DNA of 33,251 nt from Ilumatobacter sp. (GTDB lineage: Bacteria > Actinomycetota > Acidimicrobiia > Acidimicrobiales > Ilumatobacteraceae), in assembly GCF_030065885.1 (NCBI RefSeq), contig NZ_JASJCS010000057.1:1-33251 (forward strand). Reading direction: 5' to 3'. Position 1 is the first letter of the stretch. Each line of letters opens with the position of its first letter. The notes below the pieces were generated by a model. It ran no database searches and was not told the DNA's origin. It saw only the letters and a program-made list of their open reading frames with translations. Below are positions 7,823-15,759 of the stretch, in pieces. Both the position numbers and the translations under genes were made by a program.

Positions 7823-9436
7823 ATGGCGCTCGTGACGTGGGACGAGATCGGCGGTGTACCCGTGCACTACGCACGCGACCTGGTTCCGTCGGTGCGAAAC
7901 CGGGGTACGCGACGCCGGTTCCGATCGCAGGCGGCCTTCAAGGCCAAGTTGGACGCGATGTTCGCCGAGATGTGGGAGCACTGCGGGCTCGGGAAGGCGA
8001 GCGTCATCGTCACCGCTGGTGCGTTCGTCGACAAGGCCGGCATGCACGGCGAAGGCCGGGCGTTCGACCTCGACGGCATCGTCTGGCTCGCCGACGACGA
8101 GCGGGCGGAGCGCGAGTTCTACAGCGTCGACTTCGCCGCCGATGCGCCGTTCTACTGGGCAGTCGGTGGGATCCTGAACCGGCACATGAGGTTCGTGCTC
8201 CATGCGGCGTTCGACGCCACCCACGAAGATCACTTCCACATCACCGACAAGCATCCGCCCGGGTTCAGCTCGACGTCGCCGTCGGCGGTCAAGTACCTCC
8301 AGGCGGCGATCACCCACGTGCACGGCCGGCCGATCGCGATCGACGGCGACAAGGGACCACGCACGAACGCCGCACTGCAGGCCGTGCTCGAGCAACTCGA
8401 CATCGATGGACCGATCGACGATCCGGCGGTCTGGGCGGCCTTCAACCTGGCGACCGCCCGGTTGGGAATGGGCGCCACGACGACCGATTCGGCAAGCGAT
8501 CGGGCGCTCGACGACGAGTCGACACCGCGCCGCGAAGACGTCGCGCCGACCGGTGATCACGAGCGGCCGCTCGACACCGAGACGAGCGCGTCGTTCCGAC
8601 TGCGACTGAGGACGCCGCGCATGCGTGGCGACAAGGTCAAGGAGCTGCAGCGGGCCCTCAAGGCGGCCGGACACGACCCCGGGCGGGTCGACGGCATCTT
8701 CGGGTCGAAGACGAAGCGCGCCGTCGAGGACTTCCAGCGGCAGCTCGGGCTCGATGTCGACGGGATCGTCGGACCGATGACGTCGGGGCGGCTCGACGAC
8801 TTCACCCTCCGCGACGTGCCGGTCGGTGCACCCATGCGTGTGCTCGGCCCGATGTCGGACTGGTCGGCGATACCCGTCCGCACGCGGCGCATCCGGGCGA
8901 TGCAGATCCTCACCGACCGGTACGGGTACCCGGTGAACGGCGCGGCCGGGATCGTCGGCAACCTCGAGGCCGAGTCCGGTGTCATGCCGAACCGTGTCGA
9001 GGGCAGCAGGGCCAGTGCTCCGATGACCAGCGCCAACAACCAGGGCACCTCGACGACGTGGACCGCGGAACAGGTGATGAACCGCGCTCCGGGCCAGACG
9101 GGTCCGAAGCGTCCCGGCGCCGGCCTCGCCCAATGGACGTTCCCGACCCGCCGGGCCGGTCTCTTCGAGCATCGCTTCGAAGGTTCGAAGCTCGGCGCGG
9201 CCATCCTCTTCGACATGGACGCGCAGATCGACTACCTCGTGGATGAGCTCAGGTCGTCGCAGTTCAGGACGACGGTCGACGAGGTCGTGCGCGCCGCAGG
9301 GGTCACGGTCGACAGGGCGAGCGACGTGTTCCTGCTGGAGTTCGAGCGCCCGGCCGACATGGGCACCACGCAGCAGCAGAAGCGACGCGAGTTCGCCAGG
9401 CGGGTGCTCGAGGACTTCCGCGCCGTAGAGGAGTAA
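7823..9436 (+). CDS. Multidomain peptidoglycan hydrolase (M15/extensin-like peptidase, two PG-binding domains, phage-tail-type lysozyme)
   Basis: The 537-residue protein has four modules. Residues 55-145 resemble the extensin-C/M15 D,D-peptidase fold, with likely zinc ligands H75 and D82 ('MHGEGRAFDLDG') and H139 ('HEDHFHI'). Residues 155-210 and 267-325 are PG_binding_1 repeats ('VKELQRALKAAGHDPGRVDG', 'GPMTSGRL'). Residues about 355-530 match the phage tail lysozyme family ('GIVGNLEAESG', E384 as candidate general acid, and 'GAGLAQWT'). Together they should cut both peptide stems and glycan strands. No signal peptide is visible, so release may need lysis, a holin or an unconventional secretion route. 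AGAAGGGAG precedes the ATG. It lies between two secreted propeller proteins; no other phage genes are nearby. Confidence 0.85.
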   Translation: MALVTWDEIGGVPVHYARDLVPSVRNRGTRRRFRSQAAFKAKLDAMFAEMWEHCGLGKASVIVTAGAFVDKAGMHGEGRAFDLDGIVWLADDERAEREFYSVDFAADAPFYWAVGGILNRHMRFVLHAAFDATHEDHFHITDKHPPGFSSTSPSAVKYLQAAITHVHGRPIAIDGDKGPRTNAALQAVLEQLDIDGPIDDPAVWAAFNLATARLGMGATTTDSASDRALDDESTPRREDVAPTGDHERPLDTETSASFRLRLRTPRMRGDKVKELQRALKAAGHDPGRVDGIFGSKTKRAVEDFQRQLGLDVDGIVGPMTSGRLDDFTLRDVPVGAPMRVLGPMSDWSAIPVRTRRIRAMQILTDRYGYPVNGAAGIVGNLEAESGVMPNRVEGSRASAPMTSANNQGTSTTWTAEQVMNRAPGQTGPKRPGAGLAQWTFPTRRAGLFEHRFEGSKLGAAILFDMDAQIDYLVDELRSSQFRTTVDEVVRAAGVTVDRASDVFLLEFERPADMGTTQQQKRREFARRVLEDFRAVEE

Positions 9437-9618
9437 CCGCCTGCGTCACTCGCGGCACGGGTGAGCACCTCGGTGTCACCGTCCGGAGGTCGCGTCGCGG
9501 CGTGGTCGACGGTGAGGTGTCGCAGGGCACTGGCCGCCGGATGCTCGGCAGCTGTTCGACGGAGACGAGCAGAGTCGGTCGTCGCAGCGACCGCTGATCG
9601 CTGATCCGACGGGCCGGT

Positions 9619-9624
9619 TATGAT
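9619..9624 (+). promoter_or_regulatory. Candidate -10 box (TATGAT)
   Basis: TATGAT is the closest match in this 257-bp gap to a housekeeping -10. It would give a leader of roughly 63 nt for the secreted propeller gene at 9694. No clear -35 was found. Confidence 0.35.
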
Positions 9625-9693
9625 GCGGGTGAGGGAGCTGCCGTCGCCGGCCTCTTCTGCCCGAACGATCGTGGTATCGAAGGGGGTTTCGCC

Positions 9694-12345
9694 GTGAACG
9701 GGTCGAGGCGACGGGCGAGAGGTCGTGGGCGAACTCCGGTGAGATGCAGTGCCCTCCTCGCCGCGACTGCATGTGCCGGTCTTGCGGTCCCGGCGGTTGC
9801 GTTGGTCGCGCCTCAGGGCCCGGCGGCGGCGAGTGCGCCGGGCTACAACGGGCTCATCGCGTTGAGCACCAGCGCTGGCTCGTCGTCGGGCGGGTCCAGC
9901 ATCTGGACGATGCGAGCGGACGGATCCGGCCTCCGGGAGTTGACGAAGGGAAGCACTCCCTCCTGGTCGCCGGACGGGAAGCACATCGCGTTCTCGGATG
10001 CGAACCTGGACAAGGGCATCTGGGTCATCGGTGCCGGTGGCGCGAACCTCACCCAACTGTCGACCGGATCGGACTGGAGCCCGACGTGGTCGCCGGACGG
10101 GTCCAAGATCGCATTCGCACGATTCACCGAGCACGCTGGCGGCGCTGATGACTACGACATCTGGGTGATGGACAGCGACGGGAGCGATCAACAACACCTG
10201 GGAGGCTGGTCCGGATCGTGGGAGACGTTCCCGACGTGGTCGCCGGACGGGTCCAGGATCGCATTCGCGTCGGATCGGTTCTACGTTCGCAAGAGCGAAG
10301 GGATCGGCGACATCTTCGTGATGGACGCGAACGGATCCGACGTCTCCCGTCTCACGCGTCACACCGCCGGCGACGGCTTTCCAGACTGGTCACCCGACGG
10401 CACCAAGATCCTGTTCACGAGACGATCCGACCCGCATCTCGCCGCCCAGGAGTTGTACACCGTCGCTCCTGACGGAACCGGGGTAGAGCTCCTGACCGAG
10501 TTCGTCAACGTCGGTCAGGCCAGTTGGTCCCCCGAAGGCGAACACATCGTCGTCAACGGTGGATACTCCAGCGATCTGTACCGGATCCGCGGCGATGGAC
10601 GCGGAGCACCGGTGCAGCTCACGTCGCTCCGTCTGAGCGACGACAAGTACTCCGACTGGCAGCCCGTCGCGACGAAGCCATCTTCGGCTGGGGAGTTCAC
10701 ATCCCTGACGCCGGCCCGGATCCTGGACACGCGGACCGGGAACGGCCGCAACGGCGCGACGACCCCGTTGGGCGCCACCGCATCGTTCGCAGTGCAGATC
10801 ACGGGCCGCGGCGGCGTCGCTGCCGATGGGGTGTCGGCGGTGGTGATGAACGTGACGGTGACCCAACCGACCGCGCCGAGCTACTTGACGGTCTGGCCGA
10901 CCGATGTCGATCGGCCGCTGGTGTCGAACCTCAATTACGTGGCAGGGCAGACCGTCCCGAACCTGGTGACCGTCGCGGTGGGCGCCGGAGGGCGGGTCAG
11001 CGCGTTCAACCGGTTCGGTTCGGTGCACGTGATCTTCGACGTCGTCGGGTTCTATGCCGACAGGAGCGGTCCCGCCGGGTCTCGGTTCCATTCGATCGAT
11101 GATCCGTTCCGGTACTTCGATACCCGTACCGGTCTGGGAGGTGTCGGCGTGGGCCCGGTCGGGCCCGACGAGTCCCTGCAGTTCGGCGTGCTCGGCAGAG
11201 GTGGCGTCCCGGGTGTCGGTGTGTCCGGTGTCGTGATGAACGTCACCGTCACTCAGCCGACCCAGCCGAGCTATCTCACGGTGTACCCGAACGACGTCGC
11301 AACGCCTCCACTGGCGTCGAACCTGAACTATGTGGCGGGATTGACGGTCCCGAACCTGGTCGTCGTGCGCGTGCCGCCGAGCGGGATCGTCAACTTCTAC
11401 AACCGGCACGGGTCGGTGCATGTGCTCGCCGACGTCGTCGGGTACTTCGACGACGACCGATTCGGTGAGGCCGGCCGTTTCGTCGGGCTCAACCCGAGCC
11501 GCCACTTCGACAGTCGCGAGATGCTGGACGAGCCGATCTGCGAGGACTGCGGGCTGACACTTGCGATCGTCGGCTGGGCAGGGGTGCCGGTGGTCGGCGC
11601 CCGCGCTGCGGTGTTGAACGTGACCGCAACCGAACCGACCGCTCCCAGCTACACGACCGTGTTCCCCGACGATCTGTGTTACCTCCCGTTGGCCTCGAAT
11701 CTCAACTACGTCCCCGGCCAATCCGTCCCGAACCACGTCGTCGTGCGCCTCTCGTCGCCGACCGGGTGCGCGAACCCGGACTTCCCCGGCGCCATCATCC
11801 TCTACAACCGGTTCGGCACGGTCCATCTCATCGTGGACGTCTTCGGCTACTTCACCGACGACGCCGCGTACGCCCGCTACGTCACCATCACCGACGACAC
11901 CGGAGCGATCAGCGTCGACGTCCCGATCGAGTGGAACGACGTGTTCGGCGAGCCCCGCGGCGACCCTCCCGAACCGCTCCTCGTGGCGTCGCCCGACCTC
12001 CGGCTCTTCGCCACCGTGTGGGATGTGCCCGGCGTCGTGATCGAGGCATCGCGGCGCGCGGCGACCGCCTACCCGACGCCTGCCGATTGGCTCGCGAGCT
12101 TCGAGCTCGACCACCTCGACCAGTGCGCCACCATCGAGACGGGACCCTACGACGATGGCGACTACCTCGGGACCTATGTGTCAGCAACGCGTTGCGGTGC
12201 GGGAGGCGCCGGCGACTTCTTGGTCGTCGCACAAGCCCGAGGGGTCGACCACTTCGTGCGCATCGAGTTCAGCACGATCACCCCACGAGACGTGGAGGCG
12301 ATGGCCGTCATCCTCGCGTCGCTCGACGTGAGCTCGTGGTCGTGA
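9694..12345 (+). CDS. Secreted protein: TolB-like beta-propeller, three DTRTG surface repeats, unique C-terminal domain
   Basis: The 883-residue product has a signal peptide (Arg-rich, hydrophobic 20-45, 'AAASA' cleavage region). A PD40/TolB propeller follows at about 48-330, with repeated 'WSPDGSKIAFA' blades. Three surface repeats lie at about 335-459, 465-590 and 596-722, each with a DTR/DSR motif, 'VVMNVTVTQPTxPSYLTV', 'SNLNYVAGQTVPNLV' and 'GSVHVxxDVVGxF'. A C-terminal domain (about 729-883) contains 'ASPDLRLFATVWDVPGVV' and cysteines that may pair; I do not recognise it as a named family. The GTG start is supported by GAAGGGGG 7 nt upstream. The domain order is the reverse of the protein at 5823. 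Likely a surface or extracellular binding protein; ligand unknown. Confidence 0.85.
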   Translation: MNGSRRRARGRGRTPVRCSALLAATACAGLAVPAVALVAPQGPAAASAPGYNGLIALSTSAGSSSGGSSIWTMRADGSGLRELTKGSTPSWSPDGKHIAFSDANLDKGIWVIGAGGANLTQLSTGSDWSPTWSPDGSKIAFARFTEHAGGADDYDIWVMDSDGSDQQHLGGWSGSWETFPTWSPDGSRIAFASDRFYVRKSEGIGDIFVMDANGSDVSRLTRHTAGDGFPDWSPDGTKILFTRRSDPHLAAQELYTVAPDGTGVELLTEFVNVGQASWSPEGEHIVVNGGYSSDLYRIRGDGRGAPVQLTSLRLSDDKYSDWQPVATKPSSAGEFTSLTPARILDTRTGNGRNGATTPLGATASFAVQITGRGGVAADGVSAVVMNVTVTQPTAPSYLTVWPTDVDRPLVSNLNYVAGQTVPNLVTVAVGAGGRVSAFNRFGSVHVIFDVVGFYADRSGPAGSRFHSIDDPFRYFDTRTGLGGVGVGPVGPDESLQFGVLGRGGVPGVGVSGVVMNVTVTQPTQPSYLTVYPNDVATPPLASNLNYVAGLTVPNLVVVRVPPSGIVNFYNRHGSVHVLADVVGYFDDDRFGEAGRFVGLNPSRHFDSREMLDEPICEDCGLTLAIVGWAGVPVVGARAAVLNVTATEPTAPSYTTVFPDDLCYLPLASNLNYVPGQSVPNHVVVRLSSPTGCANPDFPGAIILYNRFGTVHLIVDVFGYFTDDAAYARYVTITDDTGAISVDVPIEWNDVFGEPRGDPPEPLLVASPDLRLFATVWDVPGVVIEASRRAATAYPTPADWLASFELDHLDQCATIETGPYDDGDYLGTYVSATRCGAGGAGDFLVVAQARGVDHFVRIEFSTITPRDVEAMAVILASLDVSSWS

Positions 12346-12417
12346 ACCCTGGACGCGCGGCCAGACCATCTGCCGAGCGGGTCCTCGCCTCTGCTCCCGA
12401 GATGCGCCGAGACGCGA

Positions 12418-12444
12418 CTCAGCGGCCCCGTCAGGGCCGCTGAG
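12418..12444. terminator. Strong hairpin terminator between the propeller gene and tRNA-Gly
   Basis: An 11-bp perfect stem (12418-12428 with 12434-12444) encloses a 5-nt loop. On the plus strand it is followed by GTTCTTT, and on the minus strand it lies 9 nt beyond the tRNA 3' end. It can serve both converging transcripts. Confidence 0.7.
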
Positions 12445-12453
12445 CAGGTTCTT

Positions 12454-12529
12454 TGGAGCGGACGACGGGATTCGAACCCGCGACCCTCACCTTGGCAAGG
12501 TGATGCTCTACCAACTGAGCCACGTCCGC
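12454..12529 (-). tRNA. tRNA-Gly (anticodon GCC)
   Basis: This 76-nt gene folds as a standard cloverleaf. The acceptor arm is GCGGACG/CGTCCGC, the D-loop contains AGTTGGTAGA, the anticodon loop CTTGCCA holds GCC (complement of 12494-12496), and the T-arm contains GGTTCGAATCC. The discriminator is U and the 3' CCA is encoded. GCC reads the GGC and GGT glycine codons, the main ones in this GC-rich genome. Confidence 0.97.
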
Positions 12530-12583
12530 GTAGCGAGCGTCAAGACTACCAACCTTCCCGCGTGAGCGGACAAGGGCGAGGGC

Positions 12584-12817
12584 CTACCCGTCACCTCGCT
12601 GGTCGGCCGGGCGGAGGTCGACGCGCAGGGTCAGGATGCCGTCGTCGATGACGGCCTCGGCGTCACCGATGATGGCGAAGTCCTGATAGTCGAGCTTGGC
12701 CTGCTCGATGAAGTGCTGGCGCTCCTCCCCTGCGACAGGAGGGAGCGGGCGCTGTTTGACCGCATGGGCCCGCTCACGGAAACGGGCGATCATCGCATCG
12801 GTGTCGAGGCTTGCCAT
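12584..12817 (-). CDS. Small conserved-looking protein of unknown function
   Basis: A 77-residue charged, soluble protein with an N-terminal helix rich in Arg/Ala ('IARFRERAHAVKQR'), a central 'ERQHFIEQAKLDYQDFAIIG' segment and a C-terminal beta-like 'GILTLRVDLRP'. I do not recognise the family. The ATG at 12817 is supported by TACGAT exactly 7 nt upstream, consistent with leaderless transcription; there is no Shine-Dalgarno. It lies 47 nt downstream of the single-span membrane protein gene on the same strand. Confidence 0.65.
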   Translation of the reverse strand: MASLDTDAMIARFRERAHAVKQRPLPPVAGEERQHFIEQAKLDYQDFAIIGDAEAVIDDGILTLRVDLRPADQRGDG

Positions 12818-12824
12818 GGAGCCG

Positions 12825-12830
12825 ATCGTA
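12825..12830 (-). promoter_or_regulatory. Leaderless-type -10 box (TACGAT) for the small protein
   Basis: TACGAT is followed by 7 nt and then the ATG at 12817, so the mRNA would begin at or within a base or two of the start codon. Confidence 0.45.
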
Positions 12831-12864
12831 TCCAGCGGGCCGGTCGGCGCGATCGCCCAGCGCG

Positions 12865-13497
12865 TCACTCCGCCGACGAGCGGGGCCTGAATCGAGAGCG
12901 GCGGAGCTCGGCGTCGAGCTCGGCGAGCGCCGCCTCGAGCGCAGCGGGATCGAGGTCCGACTCGGGCAACTCGTCCAGCGGCCGCTCGGTCTCGACGGGC
13001 GTGTCCGCCGCGGCCGCCCGGCGCGCTTCCTCGTCGACCGCGGCGTCCTCCGCCGGCTCGGCCGGCTCGACACGGGACGTGCCCGTACGCTCGTCGGCGG
13101 CCACACCGACCCGCTCGCCCTCGCCGTCGTGCAGGTCGTCGAAGCCCCCGGCCGTCGGCCCCTTCTCGAACGCCTCGTCGACCTCGGGAGGCGCTGCGAT
13201 CGGCTCGATCGGTTCGGCGCCGGCGGGGCGCAGCTCGTCGAGCCGACGCCGCTGCCAGACCGGATCGCGCCGCCGCCAGCGCCGCTCGCCCATCGCCTCG
13301 AGCGGAGCGAGCAGCTCGGGATCGGGCCGGGTCGAGCGGTACAGCCAGACCGCCACCATGATCAGCGTCAGACCGAGGGCGACGAGCAGCGCGATGATCG
13401 ACGTGATCGCCCGGGTGCCTTCTGGGTCACCGACCGATGCCGCGGTGGCGGTCAACCTCGTCGTCAGCGCGTACGTCACTGGCGGCCATTCTGCCAT
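12865..13497 (-). CDS. Single-span membrane protein with acidic cytoplasmic tail
   Basis: The 210-residue product has one hydrophobic span at about residues 30-52 ('ITSIIALLVALGLTLIMVAV') followed by basic residues ('WLYRSTRP'), which suggests an N-out/C-in orientation. A conserved-looking 'RRWRRRDPVWQRRRLDELRP' segment at about 72-91 precedes a long, low-complexity Glu/Ala/Pro-rich tail. No catalytic motif was found and I do not recognise the family. It starts 21 nt after the Fpg-like gene stops and is probably co-transcribed with metX and the glycosylase. Confidence 0.75.
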   Translation of the reverse strand: MAEWPPVTYALTTRLTATAASVGDPEGTRAITSIIALLVALGLTLIMVAVWLYRSTRPDPELLAPLEAMGERRWRRRDPVWQRRRLDELRPAGAEPIEPIAAPPEVDEAFEKGPTAGGFDDLHDGEGERVGVAADERTGTSRVEPAEPAEDAAVDEEARRAAAADTPVETERPLDELPESDLDPAALEAALAELDAELRRSRFRPRSSAE

Positions 13498-13518
13498 GGT
13501 GCTCGCCGAGCCCGGGTC

Positions 13519-14322
13519 TCATCGGGCGGGGGGCGCAGCCGCCAGCTGGTGGGCGGGGCACCACACGGTCGTGCGTCCACCGATCGGCTCGCGGCGCAGC
13601 CGGGTCCCGTCGCGAGGGCACGGCGTCATCGAGGCCCGCACCTCGGGATCGATCGTGCCGCGATGGCTGCCGCCACGCTCGAGCATGGCAGGCAGGTGCC
13701 GTCGCATCTCGGCGACGAGGCGCTCGATCGCGTCGGCGTCGAGTGCGCCCCCGGGCATGTGCGGCGAGAGGCCCGCCTGCCAGAGCACCTCGTCGACGCA
13801 CAGGTTGCCGAAGCCGGCGACGATCGCCTGGTCGAGCAGGAGCGACTTGAGGGCAGCCCGCCGGCCGACCAGTCGAGCGGCGAGCTCCTCGGCGTCGACC
13901 GACAGGAAGTCGGGGCCGAGCCGCGCCTCGTCGGGGTCGACGGTGAAACGTGCCCAGCGGCGCGGATCGTTGACACGGACGACACTGCCACCGTCGAGGA
14001 CGACGACCAGCCGGTCCCATGCGGCATCGTCGCGGTCGCTCGCGTACTCGAGCCGCTCGATCGCCGCCTCGCCGTCGACGACGAGCCGTCCGGTCATGCC
14101 GAAGTGCAGGCCGAGCGTGACGTCGGGGCGGTCGTCGACGGACGTGTCGAGGAGCACGAGCTTGCCGCGTCGCCGGGCGGTGGTGAAGCGGCGGCCTGGC
14201 AGGATGGCCATCAGCTCGGCGGCCATCGGCTGGCGCTCGTCGACGCGGACCTCACGAACGACGCGGCCGAGGATCGACTCGGCGGACCGCCGGTAGATCT
14301 CGGCCTCGAGCCCCTCGGGCAT
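13519..14322 (-). CDS. Fpg/Nei-family DNA glycosylase with variant zinc finger
   Basis: This 267-residue protein has the Fpg/Nei architecture, which removes oxidised bases and cleaves AP sites. It shows the catalytic N-terminal P2-E3, the conserved K54 ('RRRGKLVLL'), 'LHFGMTGRL', the helix-two-turn-helix region around 'GFGNLCVDEVLWQAGLSP' and a C-terminal finger. The finger is unusual: the four-cysteine pattern becomes C235-x2-D238 ... C255-x2-H258, so zinc ligation may be altered or lost. The N-terminus reads 'MPEGLEAE' rather than the MutM-typical 'MPELPEVE', so substrate range may be Nei-like. It directly abuts metX (TGA followed at once by ATG), implying translational coupling. Confidence 0.88.
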   Translation of the reverse strand: MPEGLEAEIYRRSAESILGRVVREVRVDERQPMAAELMAILPGRRFTTARRRGKLVLLDTSVDDRPDVTLGLHFGMTGRLVVDGEAAIERLEYASDRDDAAWDRLVVVLDGGSVVRVNDPRRWARFTVDPDEARLGPDFLSVDAEELAARLVGRRAALKSLLLDQAIVAGFGNLCVDEVLWQAGLSPHMPGGALDADAIERLVAEMRRHLPAMLERGGSHRGTIDPEVRASMTPCPRDGTRLRREPIGGRTTVWCPAHQLAAAPPAR

Positions 14323-15513
14323 TCAGTCCAGCCGCTCGAGGAAGCGCTTGATCGGCTCGCCGACCTCGTCGAAGTGGATCAGGAATGCGTCGTGGCCGTG
14401 GTGTGAGTCGACCTCGGCGTACTCGTTGGGCACGCCGGCCGAGCTGAGCAGCTGCGACATGTGGCGCTGCTGGTACTGCGGGTAGAGCATGTCGCTGTTG
14501 ATGCCGATGGTGAGGTTCGGCACGGTGATCCGCGCCATCGCGCGCTCGAGCGAGCCGCGCCCTCGCGCCACGTCGTGGAGATCCATCGCCTTCCCGATGA
14601 TGAGGTAGCTGTTGGCGTCGAAGCGGCGGACCAGCTTGTCGCCGTGATAGTGGAGGTAGCGCTCGACCTCGAACTCCTGCCACAGCCCGAAGTGGTCGCC
14701 GAACTGAGCCCGGTCGGTCAGGCTGCGCCCAAACCGCTCGGTGAACGCGTTGTCGCTGCGGAACGTCACCTGCGCGACCTGGCGGGCGATCGCCAGCCCT
14801 TCGGCGGGCCCGTCGCCGGGGTCGGCGTCGTAGTAGTCGCCGCCGCGCCATCGCGGGTCGAGGCGGATCGCCCGCCGCCCGATCACGCCCCAGGCGATCT
14901 GCTGCGCGCTCGCCTGCATGCAGCTGGCGATCGGGATGACCGAGCGCACCCGCCGCGGGTACGTGATCGCCCACTCCAGCACCTGCATGCCGCCCATCGA
15001 ACCGCCGACCACTGCCGCCCAACGGTCGACGCCGAGGTGCGGCATGAGTCGGGCCTGGGTGCGCACCATGTCGCGGATCGTCACCACCGGGAAGCGCGAT
15101 CCGTAGGGCTTGCCGTCGACCGGGTGCGGGGACGCCGGCCCGGTCGAGCCCTGGCACCCGCCGAGGACGTTCGGGCAGACGACGAACCACTCGTCGGTGT
15201 CGATGTACTTGCCCGGCCCGACGACGTCGTCCCACCAGCCGGGCGTCGAGTGACCGCTGTCGGCGCGGCCGGCAGCGTGCGAGTCACCCGTCCACGCGTG
15301 GAGCACGAGCACGGCGTTCGACGCATCGCTGTTGAGCGTGCCCCAGGTCTCGTACGCGATGGTGACGTCGCTGAGCGCAGCGCCGCTGTCGACGGCGAAC
15401 GGGTGGTCGTCGGCGAACGTGAAGAACTGACGGCTCCCGGCGGGGTCGCCGGCCTGCCAGGCGCCCGACACGGGCAACGGCTCACTCGCCATCGGGTTCC
15501 TGTCCGCTCGCAT
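14323..15513 (-). CDS. metX: Homoserine O-acetyltransferase
   Basis: The 396-residue alpha/beta-hydrolase acylates L-homoserine from acetyl-CoA, the first committed step of methionine synthesis. The nucleophile S172 sits in 'VVGGSMGGMQVLEW'. The triad is completed by D341 ('GINSDMLYP') and H374 ('HHGHDAFL'), and 'LHAWTGDSHAAG' and 'NVLGGCQGSTGP' are family blocks. The ATG at 15513 has AGGAG about 10 nt upstream; the ATG at 15492 ('MASEPLPV') with AGGA is equally possible. A SAM-binding riboswitch lies just upstream, which supports a methionine rather than cysteine role. Acetyl versus succinyl specificity was assigned by family resemblance only. The glycosylase gene follows without a gap. Confidence 0.93.
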   Translation of the reverse strand: MRADRNPMASEPLPVSGAWQAGDPAGSRQFFTFADDHPFAVDSGAALSDVTIAYETWGTLNSDASNAVLVLHAWTGDSHAAGRADSGHSTPGWWDDVVGPGKYIDTDEWFVVCPNVLGGCQGSTGPASPHPVDGKPYGSRFPVVTIRDMVRTQARLMPHLGVDRWAAVVGGSMGGMQVLEWAITYPRRVRSVIPIASCMQASAQQIAWGVIGRRAIRLDPRWRGGDYYDADPGDGPAEGLAIARQVAQVTFRSDNAFTERFGRSLTDRAQFGDHFGLWQEFEVERYLHYHGDKLVRRFDANSYLIIGKAMDLHDVARGRGSLERAMARITVPNLTIGINSDMLYPQYQQRHMSQLLSSAGVPNEYAEVDSHHGHDAFLIHFDEVGEPIKRFLERLD

Positions 15514-15534
15514 GTCGTCGATCGTCTCCTGTCC

Positions 15535-15590
15535 GTTGCATCGCGAGCGGCCCGCACGCCGGTTTGCCGGACCAGCCGGCCGCATGTCCC
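15535..15590 (-). promoter_or_regulatory. Probable riboswitch expression platform of metX
   Basis: Between the aptamer and the metX ribosome site the RNA can form a GCGGCC/GGCCGC stem (15578-15583 with 15547-15552) enclosing a smaller CCGG/CCGG hairpin. No U-tract follows, so control is more likely at translation initiation (masking AGGAG near 15524-15528) than by intrinsic termination. This is an inference from position and pairing. Confidence 0.35.
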
Positions 15591-15595
15591 GCCGA

Positions 15596-15679
15596 CGGCC
15601 AGCGGCCGACGTCGAGAGGGGCACCTTGGGGGCGTCGCCCAGGTTGCCGGGCCCGTTGCTCGAGCCGCTCTTGATGCAG
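15596..15679 (-). ncRNA. SAM riboswitch aptamer (SAM-I/SAM-IV clan) upstream of metX
   Basis: On the minus strand the leader carries the SAM-I/IV core: AUCAAGAGCGG (15665-15675), CCGGCAACCUGG (15639-15650) and AAGGUGCCCCUCUCG (15613-15627), in the correct order and spacing. These match the conserved CGGCAACC and AAGGUGC elements that form the ligand pocket. Bound S-adenosylmethionine should lower metX expression. The compact size and GGUGCCCC tail look more like SAM-IV, common in actinobacteria, but a covariance search is needed to separate the classes. End positions are approximate. Confidence 0.8.
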
Positions 15680-15684
15680 CCGGA

Positions 15685-15690
15685 ACTGTA
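15685..15690 (-). promoter_or_regulatory. Candidate -10 box (TACAGT) of the metX riboswitch transcript
   Basis: TACAGT is followed after about 7 nt by the first aptamer bases, so the predicted transcript would begin almost exactly at the riboswitch. The opposing gene at 15760 has its own box 56 bp away. Confidence 0.4.
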
Positions 15691-15745
15691 CCAGCGAGGC
15701 TCGCAGGCCGGCCGTTCGAGTGCCGGCGACGCGGACCCCGATGAC

Positions 15746-15751
15746 TACGTT
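15746..15751 (+). promoter_or_regulatory. Leaderless-type -10 box (TACGTT) for the alpha/beta hydrolase
   Basis: TACGTT lies 8 nt before the ATG at 15760, and no Shine-Dalgarno is present between them, consistent with leaderless initiation. Confidence 0.4.
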
Positions 15752-15759
15752 CGCCACCC

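Noticed and set aside
7823..9436. Prophage remnant
   Set aside because: Only one phage-type domain; no integrase, attachment site, structural or holin genes in flanking DNA.
9668..9680. CGTGGTATCG shared with 1123-1132 as a regulon motif
   Set aside because: Ten shared bases at two sites with different spacing to the start could occur by chance in GC-rich DNA.
12713..14406. Plus-strand open frames across the glycosylase and membrane-protein genes
   Set aside because: Ser/Arg-rich shadows antisense to genes with catalytic motifs and coupled junctions.
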